From the NCBI RefSeq assembly GCF_900637975.1, contig NZ_LR134477.1, positions 124,001 through 188,000 on the forward strand: 64,000 nt of DNA. The letters run 5' to 3'. Below, piece by piece: positions 41,516-51,739 of the stretch (its first letter is position 1; every line of letters starts with the position of its first letter). Position numbers and translations under genes: made by a program. Under the pieces are notes generated by a model. It searched no databases. It saw only the letters and a list, made by a program, of their open reading frames with translations, and was not told the DNA's origin. This stretch comes from Actinomyces viscosus (lineage in GTDB: Bacteria; Actinomycetota; Actinomycetes; Actinomycetales; Actinomycetaceae).

Positions 41516-42163
41516 ATGCAGATCCCCGCACCAGACGCGCACCAGTGCGTCATCGGTGTGGCCATCGCCCTGCCCTCCCACTACGCCGCTCAGGTGCGGG
41601 CGGTGCGGGAGGCCGCCGGGGACCCCCTGGCCGAGGTCGTCCCTCCTCACATCACCCTGCTGCCGCCCACGGCCGTCGATGTCGACTCGCTCGACGAGGT
41701 CATGCGGCACCTGCGCAACGTGGCCGCCGGGACCCGGCCCTTCGACGTGCGCATCGATGAGGTCGGCACCTTCCGGCCCGTCAGCCCGGTGGTCTACCTC
41801 GGCCTGCGCAGCGGCGCCGAGGAGTGCGACAGCCTCCAGGCGCGGGTTCGAGACCGTCGTGGCCCCCTGGCCCGGTCGCTGAGCTTCCCCTTCCATCCGC
41901 ACGTGACCCTGGCCCACGAGGTTGCCGACGAGGGGCTCGACACGGCCGCCCGGAAGGGGGCGGGGCTGACCATGGACTTCACCGTCACCAAGCTCCACCT
42001 CTACCGCCACCTCGGCCGGTCCGCCCGGCAGGGGCAGGGCTGGGAGGTGGCGGCCGCCTTCGCCTTCGGGGGCTCGCTGGCCTCCGGGGCCGCCGACGTC
42101 TCCGCTGAGGACGGGGCGCCCGCGGCGCCGGCGAACCCGACGACGCCGGTGGTGCCGGTGTGA
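41516..42163 (+). CDS. 2H phosphoesterase / 2'-5' RNA ligase-like protein
   Basis: The 215-residue protein has the two HxT motifs of the 2H superfamily, HITL and HVTL, about 80 residues apart, each followed by hydrophobic strands. Members hydrolyse cyclic phosphates on RNA or nucleotides; this substrate is unknown. A low-complexity Ala/Pro/Thr tail follows the domain. AGGAG precedes ATG 41516. The stop overlaps the GTG of the YihY gene. Confidence 0.85.
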   Translation: MQIPAPDAHQCVIGVAIALPSHYAAQVRAVREAAGDPLAEVVPPHITLLPPTAVDVDSLDEVMRHLRNVAAGTRPFDVRIDEVGTFRPVSPVVYLGLRSGAEECDSLQARVRDRRGPLARSLSFPFHPHVTLAHEVADEGLDTAARKGAGLTMDFTVTKLHLYRHLGRSARQGQGWEVAAAFAFGGSLASGAADVSAEDGAPAAPANPTTPVVPV

Positions 42164-43182
42164 TCGAACGCCTCAAGGCGCTGCTGGCGGCCGGTCGGCG
42201 CACGAGGGTCGGGCGCACTCTGACTCGTTACGGCACGGCGCGCGGCGCGCTCATGGCCGGCGGGATCGCCTACACCGGCATGTTCTCGATCTTCGCGGTG
42301 CTCGTCATCGGCATGAGCCTGCTCATGGCGATGCTCGGCAACCGTCCCGCCTTCCGCGCGGCCGTCGTCCACTCGATCAACTCCCTGCTGCCCGGCGTCA
42401 TCGACTCCGGCGACGGCCAGGGGCTGATCTCCGTCGACCAGCTCACCCTCACCTCCGCGCTCAACCTGGGCTCGGTGGTGGCGGCCGGTGCGCTCGTCTA
42501 CTCGGTCATCAGCCTCATGGGCACCCTCAAGATCGCGCTGCGCGCCATGTTCGGCCTGGTCAACCCCACGATGCGGCCGCTTGTGGGGCAGCTGGCGAAC
42601 ATCGCCGGGTTCCTCGTCATCGTGGCCGGGGTGCTGGTGACCGCCGTCGCCTCGGTGGTGACGACGACGCTGTCGGGCAGTGTCGGGCGGGCCCTGGGGC
42701 TGCCGGAGTCACTGACCGGGACCGGGGCCTGGCTGACGACGCTCCTGCTGTCCTTCCTCGTCGACGCCGGCATCCTGGGGCTCCTCATCACCATCTGCGG
42801 GATCCGCCCGCCCTGGCGCGACCTGGTACTGGGGTGCATGCTCGGGGCCCTGGCGCTGGGCGTGCTGCGCCAGCTGGGAACCGGCGCGGTCGGGTCGGTG
42901 ACGCGCAATCCGCTGCTGGCCTCCTTCGCCGCCATCGCCGTGCTCGTCTTCTGGCTGCACCTGACCAGCCGGGTCGTGCTGCTCATGGCGGCCTGGATGG
43001 CCAACCCACCGCTTCCCCGCGACGTCGACCACCCCGACGAGGTCCACGCCCGCGAGCGCCCCAACTACGTGACGCTCTCCGTGCCCGAGACCCTGGCCTG
43101 GCCCCGTCAGTCCATCACCGGCAGTCTCGAGGCGGACCCGACGGCGCACCCCGACTACGTCCCCCCGGTGCCGATCCCCTGA
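42160..43182 (+). CDS. YihY/BrkB-family inner membrane protein
   Basis: This 340-residue polytopic protein begins with RTLTRYGTARGALMAGGIAYTGMFSIFAVLVIGMSLLM, the family's GxAYxxxFS-like signature, and has about six membrane helices. The cytosolic C-terminus includes RPNYVTLSVPETL. YihY proteins were once called RNase BN, which is wrong; the function remains uncertain. GTG 42160 is coupled to the 2H phosphoesterase gene. Confidence 0.88.
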   Translation: MIERLKALLAAGRRTRVGRTLTRYGTARGALMAGGIAYTGMFSIFAVLVIGMSLLMAMLGNRPAFRAAVVHSINSLLPGVIDSGDGQGLISVDQLTLTSALNLGSVVAAGALVYSVISLMGTLKIALRAMFGLVNPTMRPLVGQLANIAGFLVIVAGVLVTAVASVVTTTLSGSVGRALGLPESLTGTGAWLTTLLLSFLVDAGILGLLITICGIRPPWRDLVLGCMLGALALGVLRQLGTGAVGSVTRNPLLASFAAIAVLVFWLHLTSRVVLLMAAWMANPPLPRDVDHPDEVHARERPNYVTLSVPETLAWPRQSITGSLEADPTAHPDYVPPVPIP

Positions 43183-43216
43183 AGAATGATCTGGGCCTCT
43201 TTGTGGGGTAAGGCAG

Positions 43217-43795
43217 TCACGGTAGCATTGCGAGCTGACGTAGAACTTTATTGATGCGCCCTGAGAACGTGGCGCAGCCGGCATGAAGAAGGGCGTCGTC
43301 TAACTGTCGTTGGTTTGGCTTCGTCCGCCAGTAGCTCAGTTGTTCCTTTACTATGGGCAGAAGGCAGGAGGGGTTGGAATCCGCTACGAGTGTGTAGAAA
43401 TCGTCAGGGGTAATGATCTCATATACTTCATTATCTGGATCTGAGGTGAAATCAGAAAGTTTGTTTTGTGTGAGAATAAAGTCTGCACCCCGTGACGTGG
43501 CTGCAGCATGCACGTGATAGTCGCGTTCGTCGGTACCTGAAAAATCTAGACCACTTGGGAAGTCTTCCACAATGTCGTCCATATTGTCTTTCATGATGTG
43601 ATAGCGTCTACTTATCAGCCATCCCGGCGCTCCAGGGTTCTCTTTTCGCATATTGTAGAGCACCTCACTGAAAACGTCGTGAGTGCTGATGAGTTGAAAC
43701 ATTCCTGAATTGTCTCGGCGCAACAAGAAAAGCCAGTCCATTAAAGTCTTACTGAAAAGGATATTTGCGTCCACAAAAACTCGCTGCGTCTTCAT
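43217..43795 (-). CDS. PIN-domain protein, probable toxin
   Basis: This 192-residue protein starts FVDANIL with D9 and has E44 (HDVFSEVLYNM), D92 (DERDYHVHAAATS) and D105 (GADFILTQN), the acidic set of PIN ribonucleases. It is longer than typical VapC (about 130 aa) because of a C-terminal extension. Base composition is near 47% GC against about 70% around it, a strong sign of transfer. It follows an HTH gene by 76 bp containing a hairpin. The pair fits a toxin-antitoxin module. Confidence 0.8.
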   Translation of the reverse strand: MKTQRVFVDANILFSKTLMDWLFLLRRDNSGMFQLISTHDVFSEVLYNMRKENPGAPGWLISRRYHIMKDNMDDIVEDFPSGLDFSGTDERDYHVHAAATSRGADFILTQNKLSDFTSDPDNEVYEIITPDDFYTLVADSNPSCLLPIVKEQLSYWRTKPNQRQLDDALLHAGCATFSGRINKVLRQLAMLP

Positions 43796-43819
43796 TTGGT
43801 GTATCGTAGCAAGTGTGCG

Positions 43820-43856
43820 GGGGATCTGTCCATTCTTTTTGAGTGGACAGATCCCC
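43820..43856. repeat. 13-bp perfect hairpin between antitoxin and toxin genes
   Basis: GGGGATCTGTCCA and its complement flank an 11-base loop; with one G-T pair the stem extends to 16 bp around a TTTTT loop. On the coding strand no T tract follows, so full termination is doubtful. It may reduce or process the toxin transcript. Confidence 0.65.
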
Positions 43857-43871
43857 TATGGTGTGGATGTT

Positions 43872-44321
43872 TCAGTTGTTGAAGAACTTGAAGTCATCTT
43901 CGGCGTCAAGGGCTCGCAGTTCCTCGAATGCCTTGCGGCGCTCGGACTCCCGCTGATTGTGCAGCTTCATGACGTCCGAGAGATGGAAGCGTGTGTGCGT
44001 CCCTACTTTAAAGGAGTTGATCTTGCCTTCGCGGCTCCATCGTAGAAGGGTGGGGCGCGAGACTCCCAGGAGGTCGGCTGCTGCTGTGCTCGTCAGTTCT
44101 TCTGGTATCTGTCCGATACTGACGGAGCCTCCTTCGCCGATGATTTGCAGGGCGCGGAAGATTATGTCTTGCAGTGACGAGGGGAGGGGGGTGTCGTGTC
44201 CGCCTGCGGTTCGCAGGACGATGGTGGCTTCGTGTTGGGCCGATGCGACTCGTGCGTCATGTGCGGTCTGTGAGGGGATGGTGATCTGCTCGGTGGTGCG
44301 GGCAAGTGTGGTGGCCGTCAT
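43872..44321 (-). CDS. Helix-turn-helix antitoxin, excisionase/MerR-like
   Basis: The 149-residue protein has a helix-turn-helix of the excisionase type (LTSTAAADLLGVSRPTLLRWSREGKINSFKVGTHTRF) and a charged C-terminal tail (ESERRKAFEELRALDAEDDFKFF), the expected toxin-neutralising region. ATG 44321 has an AAAGGAG ribosome-binding site; the open frame 20 codons upstream lacks one. It is cotranscribed ahead of the PIN gene, the usual antitoxin-first order. Confidence 0.78.
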   Translation of the reverse strand: MTATTLARTTEQITIPSQTAHDARVASAQHEATIVLRTAGGHDTPLPSSLQDIIFRALQIIGEGGSVSIGQIPEELTSTAAADLLGVSRPTLLRWSREGKINSFKVGTHTRFHLSDVMKLHNQRESERRKAFEELRALDAEDDFKFFNN

Positions 44322-44363
44322 CGCCTGCTCCTTTCGTGGTATGCGGTCCTTCTGAGTGTCCAC

Positions 44364-44392
44364 AACATAGCACGTGTTCACTTGTATGTGAA
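44364..44392 (-). promoter_or_regulatory. Antitoxin promoter with palindrome over the -35
   Basis: On the minus strand TTCACA (44392-44387), 17 bases, TATGTT (44369-44364) form a good promoter. TTCAC-N6-GTGAA (44377-44392) overlaps the -35 and is a candidate autoregulatory operator. Confidence 0.6.
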
Positions 44393-44452
44393 ACTGGTGT
44401 CGTGTGGTGCTGCCGGCGCTCGGAGCGCCGACTGGGACGATAGCCTGTGGCG

Positions 44453-45670
44453 GTGACTGACACTCCTGGTAACCCTCCTGGTAATTCCGGCGGCTCCGCG
44501 CCGGCCATCCACGCCATCATCCCCGCCGGGGGCGCGGGCACCCGCCTGTGGCCGCTCAGCCGGCGCCACCGCCCCAAGTTCCTCCTCGATCTCACCGGTG
44601 CCGGCCACAGCCTCCTGCAGGACACCGTCGAGCGCCTGGCACCGCTGACCGCGACGACCACCATCGTCACCGGCGTCGCCAACCTCGCCGCCGTCGCCGA
44701 CCAGCTCCCGCGGATCCCGCGAGACAACCTCTTGGCCGAGCCCTCCCCACGCGACTCCATGGCCGCGATCGGCCTGGCCGCCGCCGTCATCGCCCGTCGC
44801 CACGGACGCGACGCCGTCGTCGGCTCCTTCGCCGCCGACCACACGGTGGCCGACCGGGCCGCCTTCGCCGACGCCGTCCGTCAGGCCGCCCTGCTGGCCG
44901 AGCAGGGCTGGGTGGTCACCATCGGGATCGAGGCCACCGGTCCCTCGACCGCCTTCGGCTACATCCACGCCGGGGAGCCGACCGACGTGCCCGGCGCCCC
45001 CGACGGGCGCAAGGTCGTGGGCTTCACCGAGAAGCCCGACGCCGCTACTGCCGCCGCCTACCTGGCCACCGGCGACTACCGCTGGAACGCCGGCATGTTC
45101 GTGGTCCGAGCGGGCGTGCTCCTGGACCACCTGGCTGACCTCAGACCGCAGCTGGCAGCCGGCATCGAGGCCATCGCCGCCGCCTGGGACACCCCCGAGC
45201 GCGAGGAGGTCCTGGCCGAGCGCTGGCCCGCCCTGGAGAAGATCGCCATCGACCACGCCATCGCCGAGCCGGTGGCCGCCGCCGGGGGAGTGGCCACGGT
45301 GCCCGTGTCCATGGGATGGAACGACGTCGGCGGCTTCGACGCCCTGACCGAGCTCATCGCGCCCCGCACCGAGGGGCCGGCTGCCGGGGCCGGGGTGCTC
45401 GACGGCGTCGACAGTGCGGATGATGCTGACAGTGCTAACGACTCTGACGACTCAGCCTCCGAGGCCCTCCGCCCGGAGGTCCGGGTGATCGGCTCCGACG
45501 GCGCCCTCATCGCCTCCACGAGCCGACGCACGGTGGTGCTGCTGGGCGTACCGGGCACCGTCGTCGTCGACACCCCCGACGCCCTCCTGGTCACCACGCC
45601 CGAGCACGCCCAGGACGTCAAGGGCGTCGTCGACGCCCTCAAGGCGGCCGGGCGCGAGGATCTGCTCTAG
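44453..45670 (+). CDS. manC: Mannose-1-phosphate guanylyltransferase
   Basis: The enzyme makes GDP-mannose from mannose-1-phosphate and GTP for cell-surface glycans. It has AIIPAGGAGTRLWPLSRRHRPKFLLDL (nucleotide loop), PRDSMAAIGLAA, FTEKPD and MGWNDVGGFDAL. A Ser/Asp-rich insert (DSADDADSANDSDDSASEA) near residue 325 is not typical of the family. TAGCCT (44441-44446) lies six bases before GTG 44453, favouring that start over GTG 44447 and a leaderless message. A terminator follows. Confidence 0.92.
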   Translation: MTDTPGNPPGNSGGSAPAIHAIIPAGGAGTRLWPLSRRHRPKFLLDLTGAGHSLLQDTVERLAPLTATTTIVTGVANLAAVADQLPRIPRDNLLAEPSPRDSMAAIGLAAAVIARRHGRDAVVGSFAADHTVADRAAFADAVRQAALLAEQGWVVTIGIEATGPSTAFGYIHAGEPTDVPGAPDGRKVVGFTEKPDAATAAAYLATGDYRWNAGMFVVRAGVLLDHLADLRPQLAAGIEAIAAAWDTPEREEVLAERWPALEKIAIDHAIAEPVAAAGGVATVPVSMGWNDVGGFDALTELIAPRTEGPAAGAGVLDGVDSADDADSANDSDDSASEALRPEVRVIGSDGALIASTSRRTVVLLGVPGTVVVDTPDALLVTTPEHAQDVKGVVDALKAAGREDLL

Positions 45671-45723
45671 CGGGAACTGCCGGGCACTGCGCTGAGAGCC
45701 TCCAGGTCGTTGGGACCCCTCAG

Positions 45724-45765
45724 GGGCCCGGTGCCGGAAGAAGAGATTCTCCCGGCGCCGGGCCC
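45724..45765 (+). terminator. Terminator after manC
   Basis: A 14-bp stem (GGGCCCGGTGCCGG, with one G-T pair) closes a 14-base purine-rich loop, separating manC from the nucleoside operon. Confidence 0.75.
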
Positions 45766-45892
45766 GCGCGGTGAAACCGAGATGATCGTGAGCCGAGCCT
45801 GGTGGATAGCACGGTGTGAGAATCATGCGCTTTCCCCTATCCTTGGAAACCGGATGCGTCACCCGTCGCACGCGAGAACCACGGAGGTTTCC

Positions 45893-46993
45893 ATGAAGAA
45901 GGCCTGCTCCGCGATGACGCTCGGTGCGACTGCGGCCCTGGTCCTGGCCGCCTGCGGGACACCGCCGGCGCAGCGCCCCACCCGCAACCTCGAGGGCGCC
46001 AAGGACTTCACCGCCTGCATGCTCTCCGACGAGGGAGGCTTCGACGACCACTCCTTCAACGAGTCCGGCAAGAAGGGCCTGGACCGGGCCGGCAAGGAGC
46101 TGGGGGTCAAGACCATCGCCGTGCAGTCGGAGAACTCGGCCGACTACGCCACCAACATCTACGCACTCATCCAGCAGAACTGCAAGCTCGTCATCGGCGT
46201 CGGCTTCAACATCGCCGCCGACCTGACCGAGTCGGCCAAGGCCAACCCCGACATCCAGTTCGCCCTCATCGACGCCTCCTTTATCGGCGCCGACGGCCAG
46301 AGCGCCACCCTGCCCAACGCCAAGCCCCTGCTGTTCAAGACCGCTGAGGCCGCCTACCTGGCCGGCTACGCCGCCGCCGGCACCTCCCGCACCGGGGTGG
46401 TGGGCACCTACGGCGGCAAGCCGCTGCCCACCGTCCAGATCTTCATGGACGGCTTCGCCAAGGGCGTGGCCCGCTACAACGAGGACACCGGCTCCGCCGT
46501 CCAGGTCAAGGGCTGGGACACCACCACCGGCAAGGGCGGCTCCTTCGTCGGCAACTTCTCCGACGCCGCCAAGGGCCAGGCCATCACCGAGCAGTTCATC
46601 TCCCAGGGCGCCGACATCATCATGCCCGTGGCCGGCCCCGTCGGCCAGGGCACCCTGTCCACCGTCAGGCAGAGCAACGACGCCGGCGGCTCCAACGCCG
46701 TCATCTGGGTCGACTCCGACGGCTACACCTCCACCAGTGACGGCAGCATCATCATGACCTCCGTGGTCAAGGAGATCGGCAACTCGGTGTTCGATACCGT
46801 CAAGGACGCCTCCGAGGGCAGGTTCTCCGCCGAGCCCTACATCGGCACCCTGAGGAACCAGGGAGTGGCCGCCGCCCCCTTCCACGACTTCGACTCCCGG
46901 GTGCCCGAGCCGGTCAAGGCCCGGATCGAGGAGCTGCGCACCCAGATCATCGACGGAACCCTCGACGTCTCGACCCCCTACGACCCCTCATGA
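45893..46993 (+). CDS. BMP-family nucleoside-binding lipoprotein
   Basis: The 366-residue lipoprotein has a short signal with lipobox LAAC (C21) and a BMP (PnrA-like) fold: LSDEGGFDDHSFNESGKKGL, GVGFNIAADL, FKTAEAAYLAGYAA, GVVGTYGGKPLPTVQIFMDGF and WVDSDGY. Such proteins capture nucleosides for ABC importers. A GGAGG ribosome-binding site precedes ATG 45893. The ATPase, two permeases and catabolic genes follow, supporting nucleoside import. Confidence 0.92.
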   Translation: MKKACSAMTLGATAALVLAACGTPPAQRPTRNLEGAKDFTACMLSDEGGFDDHSFNESGKKGLDRAGKELGVKTIAVQSENSADYATNIYALIQQNCKLVIGVGFNIAADLTESAKANPDIQFALIDASFIGADGQSATLPNAKPLLFKTAEAAYLAGYAAAGTSRTGVVGTYGGKPLPTVQIFMDGFAKGVARYNEDTGSAVQVKGWDTTTGKGGSFVGNFSDAAKGQAITEQFISQGADIIMPVAGPVGQGTLSTVRQSNDAGGSNAVIWVDSDGYTSTSDGSIIMTSVVKEIGNSVFDTVKDASEGRFSAEPYIGTLRNQGVAAAPFHDFDSRVPEPVKARIEELRTQIIDGTLDVSTPYDPS

Positions 46994-47040
46994 GCACCCC
47001 TGCTGGTTCCCGGCCCTGGGCCGCCACCGCCCTCCGTGTC

Positions 47041-47072
47041 CCCTGGAATACCCCCTGGAAGGTCCCCTGGAA
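47041..47072 (+). repeat. Three CCCTGGAA repeats, 12-bp period
   Basis: CCCTGGAA begins at 47041, 47053 and 47065, exactly 12 bp apart. The array fills the leader before the ATPase GTG and its GGAAG may serve as ribosome-binding sequence. It could vary by slippage. Confidence 0.65.
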
Positions 47073-47083
47073 GCGAGCCTGTT

Positions 47084-48609
<1,526 letters not shown>

Positions 48610-48613
<4 letters not shown>

Positions 48614-49935
48614 GCACCCCCAGCACCGGTTCCGGCCCCGCACCCTCGTCAGCGCCCGCAGACCCGCCCGGCGACCAGTCCGCCGGCTACACGAGCAGCC
48701 AGTCCGCCGGCCAGTCAGCCCTGCTGCGGCAGGTCGCCTCCTCACCGGCCGTCGTCGGGCTGCTCGCGATCGTCTCCGCCCTCGTCCTGTCCTCGATCCT
48801 CATCCTGGCGGCCGACCCCGAGGTGCGCTACACCGCCGGATACCTCCTGAACCGCCCCGCAGACTTCCTCCATGCCGCGGGGTCGACCCTGAGCGAGGCC
48901 TACAGCTCGCTGCTGCGCGGCTCGGTCCTCGACTGGCGGGCCACCACCACCGTGCGGATGATCCGCCCCATCACCGACACCCTCACCAACGCCACCCCGC
49001 TCATCATCGCCGGGCTCGGCATGGCCGTGGCCTTCCGCGCCGGCCTGTTCAACATCGGCGGTCAGGGCCAGATGATCCTCGGGGCGATCACGGCCTGCTA
49101 CGTGGGTATCGCCTGGAACCTGCCACCGGTGGCCCACCTGCTCCTGGCCGTCGTCGGCGCGGCCCTGGGAGGGCTGGTCTGGGGCGGCATCGCCGGCGTC
49201 CTCAAGGCCCGCACCGGGGCCAACGAGGTCATCGTGACGATCATGCTCAACTCCATCGCCGCCCACCTGCTCTCCCAGGTGCTCAGCCTCAAGGCCTTCA
49301 ACGGGGAGGGGGAGACCGGCAACCGCAAGTCGCTGGCCGTGGCCGACACCGCCCAGTACCCCTCGCTCGCCGGCGGCTCCTTCCGCCTCCACGCCGGATT
49401 CCTCCTGGCCCTGCTGGTCGCCGTGGCCGTCTGGTGGCTCATGGAGCGCTCCCGCCTCGGCTTCCAGCTGCGGGCCACGGGCCTGAACGCCGACGCCGCC
49501 CGCACCGCCGGAATGAGCGTCCCCTGGGTGACGAGCCTGGTCATGATGATCTCCGGCGCCCTGTGCGGGCTGGCCGCCACCGCCCCGGTCCTGGGCACCC
49601 AGAAGAGCATGGACGAGTCCGTCGTCGGGACCATCGGCTTCGACGCCATCACGGTGGCGCTCCTGGGGCGCTCCCGACCGCTCGGAACCGTGCTGGCCGG
49701 GCTGCTGTTCGGAGCCCTGCGCGCCGGCGGCACCGCCATGCAGGCAGCCCCGGGCACCCACATCAAGATCGTCCTGGTCCTGCAGTCCACGATCGTGCTG
49801 TTCATCGCCGCACCGCCCCTGGTCCGGGCCGTCTTCCGGCTGCCGGAGCGCCAGGCGCACCGGGGCGGCGCCGACTCCTCTCCCGCCTCCGTCCCGGCCA
49901 CGCCCTTGGCCGCTCCCACCGCGAAGGAGGCCTGA
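48610..49935 (+). CDS. Nucleoside ABC importer permease 1
   Basis: This 441-residue polytopic protein has the BPD_transp_2 pattern with TPLIIAGLGMAVAFRAGLFNIGGQGQMILGA and ANEVIVTIMLNSIAAHLL, typical of YufP/NupB-like permeases. Residues 1-35 are a Ser/Pro/Gly cytosolic tail. It starts with ATG in ATGA overlap with the ATPase and is followed 3 bp later by the second permease. Confidence 0.93.
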
Positions 49936-49938
49936 GCC

Positions 49939-51231
49939 ATGACCGCCGCAACCGCTCCCGCCGCGTCCAACGCTGCCGCCGCCTCGAACGCTCCCGCACC
50001 CGCGGCCGTCGAGCCCATGAACCTCAAGATCCCGGTCACCGGCGTCGTCGTGCTCCTCCTCCAGGGGCTCATGGCACTGGGCGCCCACGGCACGACCACC
50101 TTCAGACTCACCGTCGCCTCCGACTTCCTCCAGCTCGAGGACTCTACGCTCAGTGCACGGCTGGTCATCCTCACCGCCGCCGGGATCGTCGCCGCAGCCA
50201 CCGCCGTCGCCCTCGTGCGGGCCAGAGGCCGCCGCCGGGTCCCCACCTGGGCCACCGCCGTCATCGGCACCGGATTCGTCATCGCCTTCCTGGCCTGGGC
50301 CGGCGCCGGGCGCAGCGGCGTTATCCCCCTGGTGACCATCCTGTCCTCAGCGCTGGGACTGAGCGTCCCGCTCGTCTACGGCTCGCTCGCCGGGATCATT
50401 GGGGAGCGCTCGGGCACCATCAACATCGCCATCGAGGGCCAGCTCCTGGGCGGGGCCTTCCTGGGCGCCGTCGTCGCCTCGGCCTGCTCCAACCCGTGGA
50501 TGGGACTGGTGGCCGCACCCGTGGCCGGGGTCCTCGTGGCACTCCTGCTGGCCCTGTTCGGCCTGCGCTACCGGGTCAACCAGATCGTCGTCGGCGTCGT
50601 CCTCAACGTGCTGGTCTCAGGACTGACCGGCTTCCTGTTCTCCACCTTCCTGTCCTCCAGCCCCAGCCTCAACCGGGCCCTGCGCCTGCCCACCCTGGCG
50701 GTGCCGGTCCTGTCCCGGATCCCGATCATCGGGCCGGTCCTCTTCCGGCAGACGATCCTCGTCTACCTCATGTACGTGGTCGTGGCGATCCTGTCCTACA
50801 TGCTCTTCCGCTCCCGCTGGGGACTGCGGCTGCGGGCCTGCGGGGAGCACCCCAAGGCCGCCGACACCGTCGGCATCAAGGTCATGCGCACCCGCGTGGT
50901 CAACCTCGCCCTGGCCGGGGCGCTGGCGGGACTGGGCGGCGCCTTCTTCACCGTCGGCTCGGGCCTGTCCTTCGACAACGACATGACCGCCGGCAACGGC
51001 TACATCGCCCTGGCCGCCATGATCCTGGGAGCCTGGCGGCCCCTGGGGTCCCTGGGGGCGGCGCTGCTCTTCGGCTTCGCCACCTCCGTGGCCCAGACCC
51101 TGCCGGTCATCGGCAGCTCGGTGTCCCCGGACATCATCTCCATGATCCCTTACATCGTCACGATCCTGGCGGTGGCCGGATTCGTGGGCAAGGTGCGCGC
51201 GCCCGCCGCCGAGGGGGTGCCCTACCCGTGA
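49939..51231 (+). CDS. Nucleoside ABC importer permease 2
   Basis: The 430-residue protein has VPLVYGSLAGIIGERSGTINIAIEGQLLGGAF and YRVNQIVVGVVLNVLVSGLTGFL, the YufQ/NupC-like permease pattern, with about nine or ten helices. The first 30 residues are Ala-rich and cytosolic. It pairs with permease 1 to form the membrane channel. The gap to cdd is 31 bp. Confidence 0.92.
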   Translation: MTAATAPAASNAAAASNAPAPAAVEPMNLKIPVTGVVVLLLQGLMALGAHGTTTFRLTVASDFLQLEDSTLSARLVILTAAGIVAAATAVALVRARGRRRVPTWATAVIGTGFVIAFLAWAGAGRSGVIPLVTILSSALGLSVPLVYGSLAGIIGERSGTINIAIEGQLLGGAFLGAVVASACSNPWMGLVAAPVAGVLVALLLALFGLRYRVNQIVVGVVLNVLVSGLTGFLFSTFLSSSPSLNRALRLPTLAVPVLSRIPIIGPVLFRQTILVYLMYVVVAILSYMLFRSRWGLRLRACGEHPKAADTVGIKVMRTRVVNLALAGALAGLGGAFFTVGSGLSFDNDMTAGNGYIALAAMILGAWRPLGSLGAALLFGFATSVAQTLPVIGSSVSPDIISMIPYIVTILAVAGFVGKVRAPAAEGVPYP

Positions 51232-51262
51232 CCGGCCCCGCCGCAACCCGGAGAGCAGACCA

Positions 51263-51706
51263 GTGACAAGGACCGATGCCCTGAGAGCCGCAGACCTGAG
51301 CGACGCCGACTGGCGGGCGCTCAACGCCCTCGCCGTCGAGGCCATGACCCGCGCCTACGCCCCCTACTCCCGATTCAAGGTCGGCGCCGCCGCCCTGGTC
51401 GACGACGGTCGCCTCGTCTCGGGCTGCAACGTGGAGAACGCCGGCTACGGCGTCACCCTGTGCGCCGAGTGCGGGCTCGTCTCCGAGCTCGTCCGCACCG
51501 GGGGCGGCCGCCTCGTCGCCTTCGCCTGCGTGGACGCCGACGGCCGGGCCTGCGCACCGTGCGGACGCTGCCGCCAGCTCCTGAGCGAGCACGCCGCCGA
51601 CGGTATGGTGCTGGCCATGCCCTCGGGGATGATGACCATCGACGAGGTCCTGCCCGACCGCTTCGGCGCCGCCGACGTCGAACGCGTCGTCGGCCAGCAG
51701 GGCTGA
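51263..51706 (+). CDS. cdd: Cytidine deaminase
   Basis: Cdd converts cytidine and deoxycytidine to uridine forms. The 147-residue protein has AYAPYSRFKVGAAALV, CNVENAGYG, the zinc/catalytic CAE (TLCAECGLVSEL, Cys ligand and Glu) and PCGRCRQLL (two Cys ligands), the tetrameric all-Cys type. A CGGAGAGC ribosome-binding site precedes GTG 51263. It prepares imported cytidine for the phosphorylase encoded next. Confidence 0.95.
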   Translation: MTRTDALRAADLSDADWRALNALAVEAMTRAYAPYSRFKVGAAALVDDGRLVSGCNVENAGYGVTLCAECGLVSELVRTGGGRLVAFACVDADGRACAPCGRCRQLLSEHAADGMVLAMPSGMMTIDEVLPDRFGAADVERVVGQQG

Positions 51707-51739
51707 CGAGCAGACGATGAGCCGAGATGAGGAGAACCC

